Assembly: GCA_900319365.1 (NCBI GenBank)
Contig: ONOE01000002.1
Coordinates: 242,426-306,425, forward strand
From: an uncultured bacterium
GTDB taxonomy: Bacteria; Cyanobacteriota; Vampirovibrionia; Gastranaerophilales; Gastranaerophilaceae
Length of the DNA stretch: 64,000 nt
Reading direction: 5' to 3'
Positions 1-8,181 of the stretch are shown here, piece by piece (within the stretch, counting starts at the first letter, position 1; every line of letters begins with the position of its first letter). The notes below the pieces were generated by a model, which worked only from the letters and a program-made list of their open reading frames with translations, did not search any database and was not told the DNA's origin. The translations under genes and the position numbers were made by a program.

Positions 1-141
1 GATATTACTTTTATCAAGAGATTCCCCTCTTACGTAAGCTTCAACCATCCAGTTATGACCGTGTTGATTTTCGCATTCGCCGTCATAATTTAACAAATGA
101 TGAGCAGCTGAAAAAAATGCTTGTGTTTTAATTTCGTACAT
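1..141 (-). CDS. queD: 6-carboxytetrahydropterin synthase QueD (partial, N-terminal 47 codons)
   Basis: The first 47 codons read MYEIKTQAFFSAAHHLLNYD and continue with GEC, then HGHNW. This is the zinc-binding and catalytic pattern (AHH, catalytic Cys, HxHNW) of the 6-pyruvoyl-tetrahydropterin synthase/QueD family. In bacteria QueD makes 6-carboxy-5,6,7,8-tetrahydropterin for queuosine and other deazapurines. The gene runs off the left edge, so about two thirds of it is missing. The start follows an AGAGAGGT Shine-Dalgarno and lies 20 bp after kdsC, suggesting one minus-strand operon with nrdJ and kdsC. Sub-family (QueD versus eukaryal-type PTPS) is inferred. Confidence 0.85.
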   Translation of the reverse strand, partial: MYEIKTQAFFSAAHHLLNYDGECENQHGHNWMVEAYVRGESLDKSNI

Positions 142-161
142 ATTTATACCTCTCTGATTTT

Positions 162-659
162 TTATTCTTCTTCGTGCTGAGCATCAAAAATAAGATCGCA
201 CAATTCTCTTACCGCACCATGACCGCCAGATTTGCTTGAAATAAAATTGCAAACCTTGCGAACTTTATCGACTGCATCAGAAGGACAAGCCGCAATGCCG
301 ACTTTTTGCAAGATAGGAATATCGGGTTCATCATCACCCATATATGACACTTGAGAAAAATCAAGTTCATATTTTTGCAAAAGCGCTTCAAGTATGGGCA
401 GCTTATTTTTTACGCCCTGATAAACTTCGGAAAACTTCAAATCCATCGCACGGCGATCAACCGTACCGTTTTTTCTGCCTGTGATAATGGCAGTTAATAA
501 ACCGCTCCTGACGATTTTGGCAATTCCATGACCGTCTTTTGCATTGAAAGTTTTGTATTCAATCCCATTTTCATCATAGGTAATACTTCCGTCAGTCATA
601 ACTCCGTCAATATCAAATACCAGAAGTTTTATTTTTGATGCTTTTTCTTTTAAATCCAT
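162..659 (-). CDS. kdsC: 3-deoxy-D-manno-octulosonate 8-phosphate phosphatase, HAD family
   Basis: A 165-aa HAD phosphatase of the short, cap-less KdsC type. Motif I is FDIDGVMTDG (residues 16-25), the Thr/Ser motif lies in TAIITGR, and motif IV is YMGDDEPDIP (around 107-116). KdsC hydrolyses KDO-8-phosphate to KDO in the cytoplasm before CMP activation by KdsB, whose gene lies at 13795. The family is tetrameric, which fits the absence of a cap domain. It sits between nrdJ (67 bp upstream) and queD (20 bp downstream) on the same strand. A generic small HAD phosphatase is the alternative, but length and the GDDxPDxP motif favour KdsC. Confidence 0.88.
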   Translation of the reverse strand: MDLKEKASKIKLLVFDIDGVMTDGSITYDENGIEYKTFNAKDGHGIAKIVRSGLLTAIITGRKNGTVDRRAMDLKFSEVYQGVKNKLPILEALLQKYELDFSQVSYMGDDEPDIPILQKVGIAACPSDAVDKVRKVCNFISSKSGGHGAVRELCDLIFDAQHEEE

Positions 660-725
660 TTTATTTAACCCTTTAACTATTTGATTTTATTATAAAGAAT
701 TTATTTTAGCAAACGAATTTATTTT

Positions 726-2723
726 TTATGAACAGCCCGAATAACCGCAGTTCGGACAAATGAAGCACCCTTCTGCCATTTGAATTTTTGTGCCGCATTC
801 GGGGCATTTTACTTCTTTGATTTCCCCTGTCGGGTTGTAGTCTTGCGTTTCGTCTTTTTTCTTTTCTACGGGTTTGATTTTAATGGTTTCTTCCTTTTTC
901 TTTGAATCCAAATTCATAGGCTGGAACTGTCTTGAATTATTTCGATAAACCGTAATTCCTTTCAAACCGTTTTTATAAGCCAATACATAAGCTTCTTTTA
1001 TGTCATCTCTTGTTGCGCTTTCAACGAAATTAACCGTTTTAGATACGGCATTATCCGTATGAAGCTGGAACGCTGCCTGCATTTTTACATGCCAGTATGG
1101 TGTAACATCATGTGCGGTTACAAAGATATGTTTAATTTCATCGCTTATACCGTCGATATGAGCAACAGATCCGTCTTTTGCGATTTTTGACATAAGTTCT
1201 TCGCTATACAAACCGTGAGAAATCATATAATCTTTAAATATCGGATTAACTTCAAGCATTTCGGTTTTGTCCATAATAAGTCTTGAAAATACCAATCCGA
1301 ATAACGGTTCGACTCCGCCTGATGCGCCGGCTATCATTGAGATTGTACCTGTAGGCGCAATACATGTGGTTGTTGCGTTTCTCAAACCGTATTTTTTTAT
1401 TTGGTTATCAAGTTCATACCATTGTTCGTCGGTTATCTTGCCCGAAGATTTGCCTTTGAATTTGTTATACAAATAATGGTCGCTATCATAAATACTTCCC
1501 TCAAAATTGTTAAATCTTCCTCTTTCTTTTGCCATTTCAACAGATTCGGTCTTTGATACATAGTCGATAAACTCCATAACTTCGCCTGCCAAATGAGTAC
1601 CCTCTTTTGAAGCATAAGAAATTTCGGCTTTCATAAGCATATCAGCCCAACCCATTACGCCTAAACCGATTTTTCTGTTGTTTTGAACCATTTTTGAAAT
1701 TTGAGGCAAAGGATAATTGTTTACGGTAATAACATTATCCAAAAATCTCATAGCCGTTCTTACCGTTTTTTCAAGTAAATTCCAATCAACTTCCCAACCG
1801 TTTGAGGTTTTCTTCATCATTCTGCCTAGATTTATCGAGCCTAAATTACAAGCTTCGTAAGGAAGCAGAGGAACTTCGCCGCAAGGGTTTGTAGATTCGA
1901 TTGCGCCGATTTTCGGAGTCGGATTGTCTGCATTCATTTTATCAATAAATACAATTCCCGGTTCTCCGTTTTTCCAAGCGTTATCAACAATTTTATCAAA
2001 AACTTCACGAGCGGATAATCTTCCGGTAACTTCATTATTTTGAGGATTTACAAGATCATAATCTTCATCATTTAAATATGCTTCCATAAATTTATCCGTT
2101 ATGGCAACGGAAATATTAAAGTTGTTTAATTTGGTATTATCCGCTTTGCAATCGATAAATTCCAAAATATCGGGGTGATCGACTCTTAAAATTCCCATAT
2201 TTGCCCCGCGTCTTGTGCCTCCCTGTTTAACGGCTTCGGTTGCAGCGTTGAATACATTCATAAATGATACGGGACCTGAAGAAACACCCATAGTCGTACG
2301 AACAATACTGTTTTTGGGTCTTAATCTTGAGAATGAAAATCCCGTGCCGCCGCCTGATTTGTGAATAAGTGCGGTATTTTTAACAGTTTCAAAAATCCCT
2401 TCAAGACTGTCTTCTATAGGCAAAACAAAACATGCGGCTAACTGCCCCAAATCTCTGCCCGCATTCATCAATGTCGGAGAATTTGGCATGAAATATAAAT
2501 GTGAAATCGCATCATAAAATCTTTGCGCAAGTTTATCAACTTCTTCTTGGCTTTTGCCGTATTTTAAATCAGCCGAGGCAATCGTATTTGCAACCCTGTG
2601 AAACATATCGGCAGGAGTTTCAATACATTTGCCCTCATTATCTCTTTTTAAATATCTTTTTTCAAGCACTTTTATAGCGTTTGGCGTTAAATCAATTTTA
2701 TCTTCCATACACATATCCGTCAT
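726..2723 (-). CDS. nrdJ: Adenosylcobalamin-dependent ribonucleotide reductase (class II)
   Basis: A 665-aa class II ribonucleotide reductase that makes deoxyribonucleotides with a B12-generated radical and needs no oxygen. Visible family segments include NSPTLMNAG, QLAACFVLP, KSGGGTGFSFS, NPCGEVPLLPYEACNLGS with the active-site Cys and Glu, and a C-terminal zinc-finger-like tail with CPECG, CFICPNCGYSGC. That tail is typical of NrdJ and carries redox cysteines. The start has a strong AGGGAGGT Shine-Dalgarno 4-5 nt upstream. No cobalamin riboswitch is seen in the roughly 180 bp upstream. The enzyme fits an anaerobic or micro-oxic lifestyle. Confidence 0.93.
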   Translation of the reverse strand: MTDMCMEDKIDLTPNAIKVLEKRYLKRDNEGKCIETPADMFHRVANTIASADLKYGKSQEEVDKLAQRFYDAISHLYFMPNSPTLMNAGRDLGQLAACFVLPIEDSLEGIFETVKNTALIHKSGGGTGFSFSRLRPKNSIVRTTMGVSSGPVSFMNVFNAATEAVKQGGTRRGANMGILRVDHPDILEFIDCKADNTKLNNFNISVAITDKFMEAYLNDEDYDLVNPQNNEVTGRLSAREVFDKIVDNAWKNGEPGIVFIDKMNADNPTPKIGAIESTNPCGEVPLLPYEACNLGSINLGRMMKKTSNGWEVDWNLLEKTVRTAMRFLDNVITVNNYPLPQISKMVQNNRKIGLGVMGWADMLMKAEISYASKEGTHLAGEVMEFIDYVSKTESVEMAKERGRFNNFEGSIYDSDHYLYNKFKGKSSGKITDEQWYELDNQIKKYGLRNATTTCIAPTGTISMIAGASGGVEPLFGLVFSRLIMDKTEMLEVNPIFKDYMISHGLYSEELMSKIAKDGSVAHIDGISDEIKHIFVTAHDVTPYWHVKMQAAFQLHTDNAVSKTVNFVESATRDDIKEAYVLAYKNGLKGITVYRNNSRQFQPMNLDSKKKEETIKIKPVEKKKDETQDYNPTGEIKEVKCPECGTKIQMAEGCFICPNCGYSGCS

Positions 2724-2903
2724 GGCTACCTCCCTTATCTTATTTTGATTATTATAAAAAAATTGTTTATTGTTTAAAATATAATATAAATCAAATTTAT
2801 TAAATTATACAACTTTGTTATTAATAATTTTTAATATATAAACAATTCCTTAAAAAATAAATACTTTATAATAATATAGGGGAAAACAGGATAACGATTT
2901 TTT

Positions 2904-3626
2904 ATGGCTGCAATATCCGCAATTGCCAAATTCGGACTCGCTAAATTCGGCAAACTCAATAATAAAATATTCCATACAAAGCTTTTTAACGGCAAAAAAG
3001 CCCTAAACAGTGCTGCAAAAAAAGAGCTTCCCGCAGCACCAAAAATTCCCGAAACTCCGCCAAGAGAGTACACCTTAAAAAAAGATAATTCAAAATATTT
3101 ATATCATCTGACTACAAAACAAAATTGGGAACAAATTCAAAAATCCGGCAAAATCGCAGCTTGCGAAGGGGTTGATACCTTGAAACAAAAAGATGTTTTT
3201 ATGTTCAGCCTTGAGAATATGCTAAACTCTTGGAGCAAAAGCAACAATATTTTATCTAAAGATTACCTTGATAATATATTGCGAAAAGTAGGAAGAACGG
3301 GCGACATCGTATTATTACGAATTAATGCAAAAGCTTTGAATCATGACAAACTGAAAGTCAGACTTTTAAATAAAATCTTTTCACTTTTTAAAAAAGGTGA
3401 TTTTGATAACAAATACCTCGCAGGTGAAAATTCGGGAATAAGCTACATTTATAAGCAGCGTAAGTCGCCTTTTGAATATTTGTATACCGATAACATTTCG
3501 CTTAAAGATGTAGAAAAAATCGGGGAAAGCAAATTTTCAGGCAATGTTTACAGCGCCGATTCTAAAAAGATAATGACGAATTTATTAAAAGATTCGCCCG
3601 AAAAAGGGTTTTCGTTTTTAATATAA
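2904..3626 (+). CDS. Unknown protein with ADP-ribosyltransferase-like motifs
   Basis: A 240-aa protein that I do not recognise at family level. Residues 1-55 are basic and Ala/Lys/Pro-rich. The following domain opens with YLYHLTTKQNWEQIQKSG and later has SPFEYLYTDNISLKDVEKIG. The Y-H-x-T...W..I..SG pattern and the downstream hydrophobic/Glu strand resemble the H-Y-[EDQ] core of the ADP-ribosyltransferase/RNA 2'-phosphotransferase superfamily. This is a weak, by-eye similarity. The gene is divergent from nrdJ and ends 72 bp before the start of the peptide-binding protein. There is no clear secretion signal. An inactive or unrelated fold is possible. Confidence 0.6.
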   Translation: MAAISAIAKFGLAKFGKLNNKIFHTKLFNGKKALNSAAKKELPAAPKIPETPPREYTLKKDNSKYLYHLTTKQNWEQIQKSGKIAACEGVDTLKQKDVFMFSLENMLNSWSKSNNILSKDYLDNILRKVGRTGDIVLLRINAKALNHDKLKVRLLNKIFSLFKKGDFDNKYLAGENSGISYIYKQRKSPFEYLYTDNISLKDVEKIGESKFSGNVYSADSKKIMTNLLKDSPEKGFSFLI

Positions 3627-3686
3627 ATAAAGAGCTAATCCCGATGAATTATCGTGCCGACTTATTACTTTTTTTATAATTTATGC

Positions 3687-3692
3687 TATTAT
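3687..3692 (+). promoter_or_regulatory. Candidate -10 box (TATTAT) for a leaderless transcript
   Basis: TATTAT ends exactly 6 nt before the ATG at 3699 and no Shine-Dalgarno precedes that ATG. A TATAAT at 3675-3680 is an alternative. The -35 region is poor, so support is moderate and rests mainly on the same spacing at other genes in this window. Confidence 0.35.
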
Positions 3693-3698
3693 AAAAAC

Positions 3699-5543
3699 AT
3701 GACAAGGAGAGGATTTTGGGTTTTAGTTATTTTGGCGCTTGTCGTGCTGTTATGCAAGGCATGCATAGTTCGTGATGTACCGCCTCAAAAAACGAAATCC
3801 GATATTACAAAAACAAAATTACAAAAGGTAAACTACCCGGAGCCGGAAAATATTACTCTAAACGGCACGGATTATTTGCAATCAAAAGCACCCGTCGGAA
3901 AATTCGGCGGCTCAATGGTCTTGTCAACCGTGGGGGATCCGAAAACTTTTAATCCTTTTAATTGTAAAGACAATACATCTTCTACAATGGCAGGAGTAAT
4001 GTATGACGGGCTTTTGACAACAAATCCCATTACGGGCGAAGTAGTACCGAAACTTGCAAAAGGTTACACCATATCACATGACGGAAAAGTTTATACAATA
4101 TATTTAAGAAAAGGCATTAAATGGAGCGACGGGAAGCCTATCACATCAGATGATGTTGTCTTTACATGGCAAAACATAATTTTTGGCGGAATGGGCGATA
4201 CCTCAACAAGAGATTCTCTTGTAATAAACGGCAAGCTCCCGACCGTACGCAAATACGGCGATTATACGGTTGTATTTGTTACGCCCGAGCCTTACGCACC
4301 GTTTTTGAGAATGCTCTCAACTCCCATTGCACCAAAGCACATATTTCAACCTGCCGTAAAAAAAGGCGCAACATATTTTGATTCATTTCTTTCTACAACG
4401 ACCAAACCCGATAAATTCGTTGTATCGGGGGCTTTCAAATTGAAAGAATATGTTCCTGCCCAAAGGATAGTATATGAAAGAAATCCAAACTACTACGAAA
4501 TCAATACAAAAGACCAAAAATTGCCCTATTTAAATAAGCTTATTTATTTAATAGTCGGGGATCAAAATAATGAAGTTTTAAAATTTGAAGCAAAAGAGCT
4601 TGATATAATATCTTTGCAAGGTTCACGTGTTGCAAGGTATAAATCCTTAGAGCCGCATTCGGATTTTAAACTTTATAATCTCGGACCCGACACGGGTACA
4701 ATGTATTTATCACTCAACCTGAATACAAGAAAGAATGACAAGGGCGAGTATTATGTCGAACCCGTAAAGCAAAAATGGTTTAACGATTTGAATTTCCGCA
4801 CGGCAGCAGATTATGCGCTTGACCGCAAAAATATGGTTTTAAATATAGCAAACGGAATAGGTGCACCTTTATATACCGCAGAAAGCCTAAATTCAATTTA
4901 TCTGAATAAAAAGTTAAAGCCCTACGGCAAAAATTTAGCCAAAGCAAAAATTTACCTGAAAAAATCAGGATTCTACACGGATAAAAAAGGTCGTCTGTTT
5001 GACAAAAACGGCAACAGAGTGGAATTTAACCTTTATACAAATGCGGGAAACACAGAAAGAGAAGCCATAGGCGTAATGGTTAAACAAGACCTCGAAGATC
5101 TGGGAATGAAAGTCAATTTCAAGCCCATAGAATTTAATTCGCTTGTTAATAAACTTGTATCAACATTTGATTGGGATATGGTCATAATGGGGCTGACAGG
5201 TTCACCGCTCGAACCAAACGGCGGAAAAAACGTCTGGATGTCTGACGGCAGGCTGCACATGTTTAATATGAGAACTCCGCAAGAGGGCAAAGCAGGAATC
5301 TTACCCTGGGAAAAAGAGTTAGACACAATGTTTACCAAAGGTGCTCTTGCAACAAAATTTGAAGACAGAAAAGTTTATTATGACAAATACCAGGAAATAA
5401 TTTATAAAGAAAAACCGATGATTTATATTTATTCTCCAATAAGAATAGTTGCAGTACGCAACAAATTCAAAAATATCTATCCGTCATCCCTAAGCGGAAT
5501 TACACATAATATAGAGGAAATCTATGAAAATAAAAGATACTAG
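3699..5543 (+). CDS. ABC transporter substrate-binding protein, peptide/oligopeptide (SBP_bac_5) family
   Basis: About 614 aa from the ATG at 3699. An upstream in-frame GTG at 3654 is possible but would add 15 unlikely residues ahead of the signal anchor. The N-terminus MTRRGFWVLVILALVVLLCK is a membrane or lipoprotein-like signal, but the lipobox is not canonical. The body is a DppA/OppA fold: VGDPKTFNPFN, GLLTTNPITGEVVPKLAKGY, VFTWQNI and AADYALDRKNMV are typical. It should deliver peptides or similar ligands to the permeases encoded at 5734 and 6702. The terminal codons (K-R-Y-stop) are supplied by a GATACTA-type repeat that begins at the gene end. No ATPase genes follow. Confidence 0.88.
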   Translation: MTRRGFWVLVILALVVLLCKACIVRDVPPQKTKSDITKTKLQKVNYPEPENITLNGTDYLQSKAPVGKFGGSMVLSTVGDPKTFNPFNCKDNTSSTMAGVMYDGLLTTNPITGEVVPKLAKGYTISHDGKVYTIYLRKGIKWSDGKPITSDDVVFTWQNIIFGGMGDTSTRDSLVINGKLPTVRKYGDYTVVFVTPEPYAPFLRMLSTPIAPKHIFQPAVKKGATYFDSFLSTTTKPDKFVVSGAFKLKEYVPAQRIVYERNPNYYEINTKDQKLPYLNKLIYLIVGDQNNEVLKFEAKELDIISLQGSRVARYKSLEPHSDFKLYNLGPDTGTMYLSLNLNTRKNDKGEYYVEPVKQKWFNDLNFRTAADYALDRKNMVLNIANGIGAPLYTAESLNSIYLNKKLKPYGKNLAKAKIYLKKSGFYTDKKGRLFDKNGNRVEFNLYTNAGNTEREAIGVMVKQDLEDLGMKVNFKPIEFNSLVNKLVSTFDWDMVIMGLTGSPLEPNGGKNVWMSDGRLHMFNMRTPQEGKAGILPWEKELDTMFTKGALATKFEDRKVYYDKYQEIIYKEKPMIYIYSPIRIVAVRNKFKNIYPSSLSGITHNIEEIYENKRY

Positions 5544-5570
5544 TATACTATGATACTGAGGCACTAAGAG
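5533..5570 (+). repeat. Dispersed repeat, GATACTAAG family
   Basis: AAAAGATACTAG followed by TATACTATGATACTGAGGCA is a variant of the repeat also found at 9207-9244, 12190-12224 (with an inverted partner to 12320) and 13715-13754. It supplies the stop codon of the binding-protein gene. Confidence 0.7.
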
Positions 5571-5639
5571 TTATCGGTACTTTGCACATTTTTAAATTCT
5601 ATAATTTGCCCGAAGGGCTGAAATGAACTTAGCGCCCCA

Positions 5640-5706
5640 GGTAGGTCGGGATTGCTATCCCGACAATTAAAATAAATAAAATGTTGGCATAGCAATGCCA
5701 ACCTAC
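5640..5706. repeat. Double palindromic intergenic element (GGGATTGCTATCCC / TTGGCATAGCAATGCCAA)
   Basis: Two adjacent palindromes, GTCGGGATTGCTATCCCGAC at 5645-5664 and GTTGGCATAGCAATGCCAAC at 5683-5702, are flanked by GTAGG and CCTAC so that the whole unit is also an inverted repeat. Single or partial copies occur at 9257-9277, 13759-13775, 31086-31110 and 56284-56300. The layout resembles REP-type intergenic elements. Confidence 0.75.
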
Positions 5707-5733
5707 AAAGTTTATAAGTAGATAAGGAAATAA

Positions 5734-6705
5734 ATGGACACATTAAAATATATATTAAAAAGAATACTTCAAACGATACCGTTGTTAATCATAGTATCGT
5801 TTATAAGCTTTTTTATAATAAGACTTTCACCCGTTGATCCTCTTGCCGAATTAAAACTGAATCCTTCAATTTCACCTGTTACGGTTCAAAAAGAAAAAGA
5901 AAGATTAGGCTTAGATAAACCGATTATCGTTCAATACGGCAAATGGGCGGCATCGTTTGTAAAAGGCGATTTGGGAGTAACCTCAGACGGCGAAAAAGTA
6001 AGTACAAAACTTGCCCAAAGGATACCGAATACCTTGCTTTTAACAACAATAGTAATACTTTTAACATGGTTTGTCGGAATACCGCTCGGCATAATAGCAG
6101 CCGTCAACCGGCGGACGCCGTTTGACAGAATATTAACCGTTTTAACAAGTATCGGTATGGCAATTCCGTCATTCTTCTTTGCGGTTTTGCTGCTGCTTTT
6201 TGCCGTAAAAACGGGCTGGTTTCCGATTGGCGGATTAACAAGCGCTAATTTTGCAGACTTAAATTTTTGGGGAAAATTTTGGGATATTACCCATCATTTA
6301 TTTCTTCCCGTAATTGTCCTGTTCACAGGTTCACTTGCAAGTTTGCAAAGACAGATGAGAGCAAATATGCTTGACGTTTTGGATTCTGATTACATAAAAT
6401 TTGCCAGAGCAAAAGGTTTAAGCAATAATATGGTAATTTATAAACACGCATTGCGCAATGCGATAAACCCAATGATTACACTTCTGGGGTTTGAATTTGC
6501 GGGGTTATTATCAGGTGCGGCGCTTACAGAATACGTCTTTCAATATCCGGGCTTAGGCAGACTGATATTAGAAGCCGTAATGAAATCTGATATTAACCTT
6601 GTTATGGCATCCCTTATGATGGGGGCAATAATGCTTGTTACGGGGAACTTGATTGCAGATATTCTTCTAATCATTACCGACCCGAGAATACGAGGTGAAG
6701 AATGA
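5734..6705 (+). CDS. Peptide ABC transporter permease, DppB/OppB type
   Basis: A 323-aa inner-membrane permease with a first transmembrane helix at residues 9-30 (RILQTIPLLIIVSFISFFII), the DppB-typical GLDKPIIVQYGKW segment, and the EAA loop around residues 215-240 (DYIKFARAKGLSNNMVIYKH). It forms half of the channel for the binding protein at 3699 and heterodimerises with the product of the next gene. The start has GGAAATAA upstream. The gene overlaps the following permease by 4 bp (ATGA), a sign of translational coupling. Confidence 0.93.
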   Translation: MDTLKYILKRILQTIPLLIIVSFISFFIIRLSPVDPLAELKLNPSISPVTVQKEKERLGLDKPIIVQYGKWAASFVKGDLGVTSDGEKVSTKLAQRIPNTLLLTTIVILLTWFVGIPLGIIAAVNRRTPFDRILTVLTSIGMAIPSFFFAVLLLLFAVKTGWFPIGGLTSANFADLNFWGKFWDITHHLFLPVIVLFTGSLASLQRQMRANMLDVLDSDYIKFARAKGLSNNMVIYKHALRNAINPMITLLGFEFAGLLSGAALTEYVFQYPGLGRLILEAVMKSDINLVMASLMMGAIMLVTGNLIADILLIITDPRIRGEE

Positions 6706-7769
6706 TTAAAGATTTGTTGAAACAATTATGGAAAGATAAATTCGCAAGGCTCGCAATGGTTGTACTTGCGCTGATTTATTTGTCATTATTATTTGCGGAT
6801 TTCATATCGCCTTATACCAAAGATTTTTCAGACAGAACAATGGCTTATGTTCCGCCATCGAAGATATTTACGATTGACGAACACGGGAAATTTTCCAAAC
6901 CTTATACATATAATTACGTGCGTTCATTTGATTCGGTCAAACTTGAAATAACGTATAGTTTAGACCGAACTCAAAAGCATTACATAAAATTTTTCGCAAT
7001 AGGGCAGCCGTATAAATTCTTAGGCTTAATCCCTATGAAACGCCATCTTTTTACAACCGATAATACAGGCAGAATATATCTTCTCGGAACTGATATTAAC
7101 GGACGTGATGTATTTTCAAGACTGTTTTTCGGCGGACGAATTTCAATGACAATCGGATTTTTGGCATTGTTTGTCCTGTTTCCGATAGGACTGTTGTATG
7201 GCGGCATTTCAGGATACTTCGGCGGAAAAATTGATGCTGTCATGATGAGATTTGCTGAAAGTATTATGTCTATTCCGAGTTTTTATTTGTTAATAATTCT
7301 TGCATCGGTTCTGCCGTCAGGCATGACAAGCACCCAGAGATTTCTGCTTATAGTTATAATCCTTGCATTAATTGGATGGGCAGGATTTGCAAGGGTTATA
7401 AGAGGTATGGTGCTTTCTATTAAGACACAGGAATACGTTCAGGCAGCACAAGCAATCGGCGCATCAAAATTAAGAATAATCATAAAGCATATACTTCCCC
7501 AGACAACAAGCTTTGTAATAGTTGCAATGACATTGTCCGTTCCGTCCTATATTTTGTCGGAATCCGGTTTAAGCTTTTTAGGTTTGGGCATTCAGCAGCC
7601 CGATGCGAGTTGGGGCAATATGCTAAAAGAAGCGCAGGAATTTACAAATATTTTGTACCGCCCTTGGCTTTTAACTCCGGGATTTTTGATTTTTATTTCG
7701 GTATTGTCGTTTAACCTGATTGGCGATACGGTTCGTGATGTCCTCGACCCTAAAAGCAAGGTTAGATAA
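6702..7769 (+). CDS. Peptide ABC transporter permease, DppC/OppC type
   Basis: A 355-aa permease with the OppC N-terminal helix (residues 15-35) and a long periplasmic insertion before the transport domain (about residues 40-130). The EAA loop reads EYVQAAQAIGASKLRIIIKH. LLGTDINGRDVFSRLFFGGR is the typical family segment before the second helix. It completes the membrane channel begun by the upstream permease. DppD/DppF-type ATPase genes are absent here, so the transporter must borrow ATPases encoded elsewhere. Confidence 0.93.
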   Translation: MIKDLLKQLWKDKFARLAMVVLALIYLSLLFADFISPYTKDFSDRTMAYVPPSKIFTIDEHGKFSKPYTYNYVRSFDSVKLEITYSLDRTQKHYIKFFAIGQPYKFLGLIPMKRHLFTTDNTGRIYLLGTDINGRDVFSRLFFGGRISMTIGFLALFVLFPIGLLYGGISGYFGGKIDAVMMRFAESIMSIPSFYLLIILASVLPSGMTSTQRFLLIVIILALIGWAGFARVIRGMVLSIKTQEYVQAAQAIGASKLRIIIKHILPQTTSFVIVAMTLSVPSYILSESGLSFLGLGIQQPDASWGNMLKEAQEFTNILYRPWLLTPGFLIFISVLSFNLIGDTVRDVLDPKSKVR

Positions 7770-7783
7770 AACTATAAGTAAAT

Positions 7784-8036
7784 ATTCCTCCTCACTTATC
7801 CCGTAGGACTGTTTTGGGGTTTATTATAATCTAAACTCCCTCAATACCTCAAATAATACGGAGTTACTGCTCTTGTTGGTCATATTGTAGCGAAATTTTT
7901 TGAGCGATTACATTTTCGGATTTCAAAAATTAAAATTAGAATAATTATCCCCTTGCGGGGAACAGACCCCTCCTAATTCCTATCACAAAATGATACTCAA
8001 TCATTTTGTTCGGCAGAGTTCATGTCGGGGAGGAAA
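7784..8036. mobile_element. Decayed, internally deleted DUF559 element
   Basis: This 253-bp stretch carries both ends of the element seen intact at 30212-30709. The left end has ATTCCTCCTC, then TTATCCCGTAGG and CTGTTTT, then ACTCCCTCAATA. The right end has the nuclease 5' part (CTCTTGTTGGTCATATTGTAG), TATCCCCTTGCGGGGA, AAATGATACTCAATCATTTT and CATGTCGGGGAGGA. The middle roughly 240 bp of the DUF559 gene is missing, so no protein is made. It is a solo, MITE-like relic. Confidence 0.8.
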
Positions 8037-8040
8037 AAAC

Positions 8041-8160
8041 GTCATTCTGAGGACGAAGTCCGAAGAATCGCCTCGTCTGCGTATATTTCGAAACCTTTTG
8101 ATATCACTCAAGAAAACACAATATTAGCATTCTTTACATTGCAAAGAATGCTAATATTGA
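8041..8160. repeat. GTCATTCTGAGGACGAAG-type repeat followed by a long perfect hairpin
   Basis: A GTCATTCTGAGGACGAAGTC-type sequence (8041-8070), reminiscent of REP-like repeats in many genomes, is followed by a 17-bp perfect inverted repeat (8119-8135 and 8143-8159) with a 7-nt loop. The hairpin lies just beyond the 3' end of the minus-strand gene at 8182 and could act in its mRNA 3' end. It has no T-tract, so it is not a classical terminator. Confidence 0.6.
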
Positions 8161-8181
8161 TCAAAAAGTTTTTACGGCTAT

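Noticed and set aside
2724..2903. B12 riboswitch upstream of nrdJ
   Set aside because: No B12-box-like conserved sequence or extended stem is visible in the short AT-rich gap.
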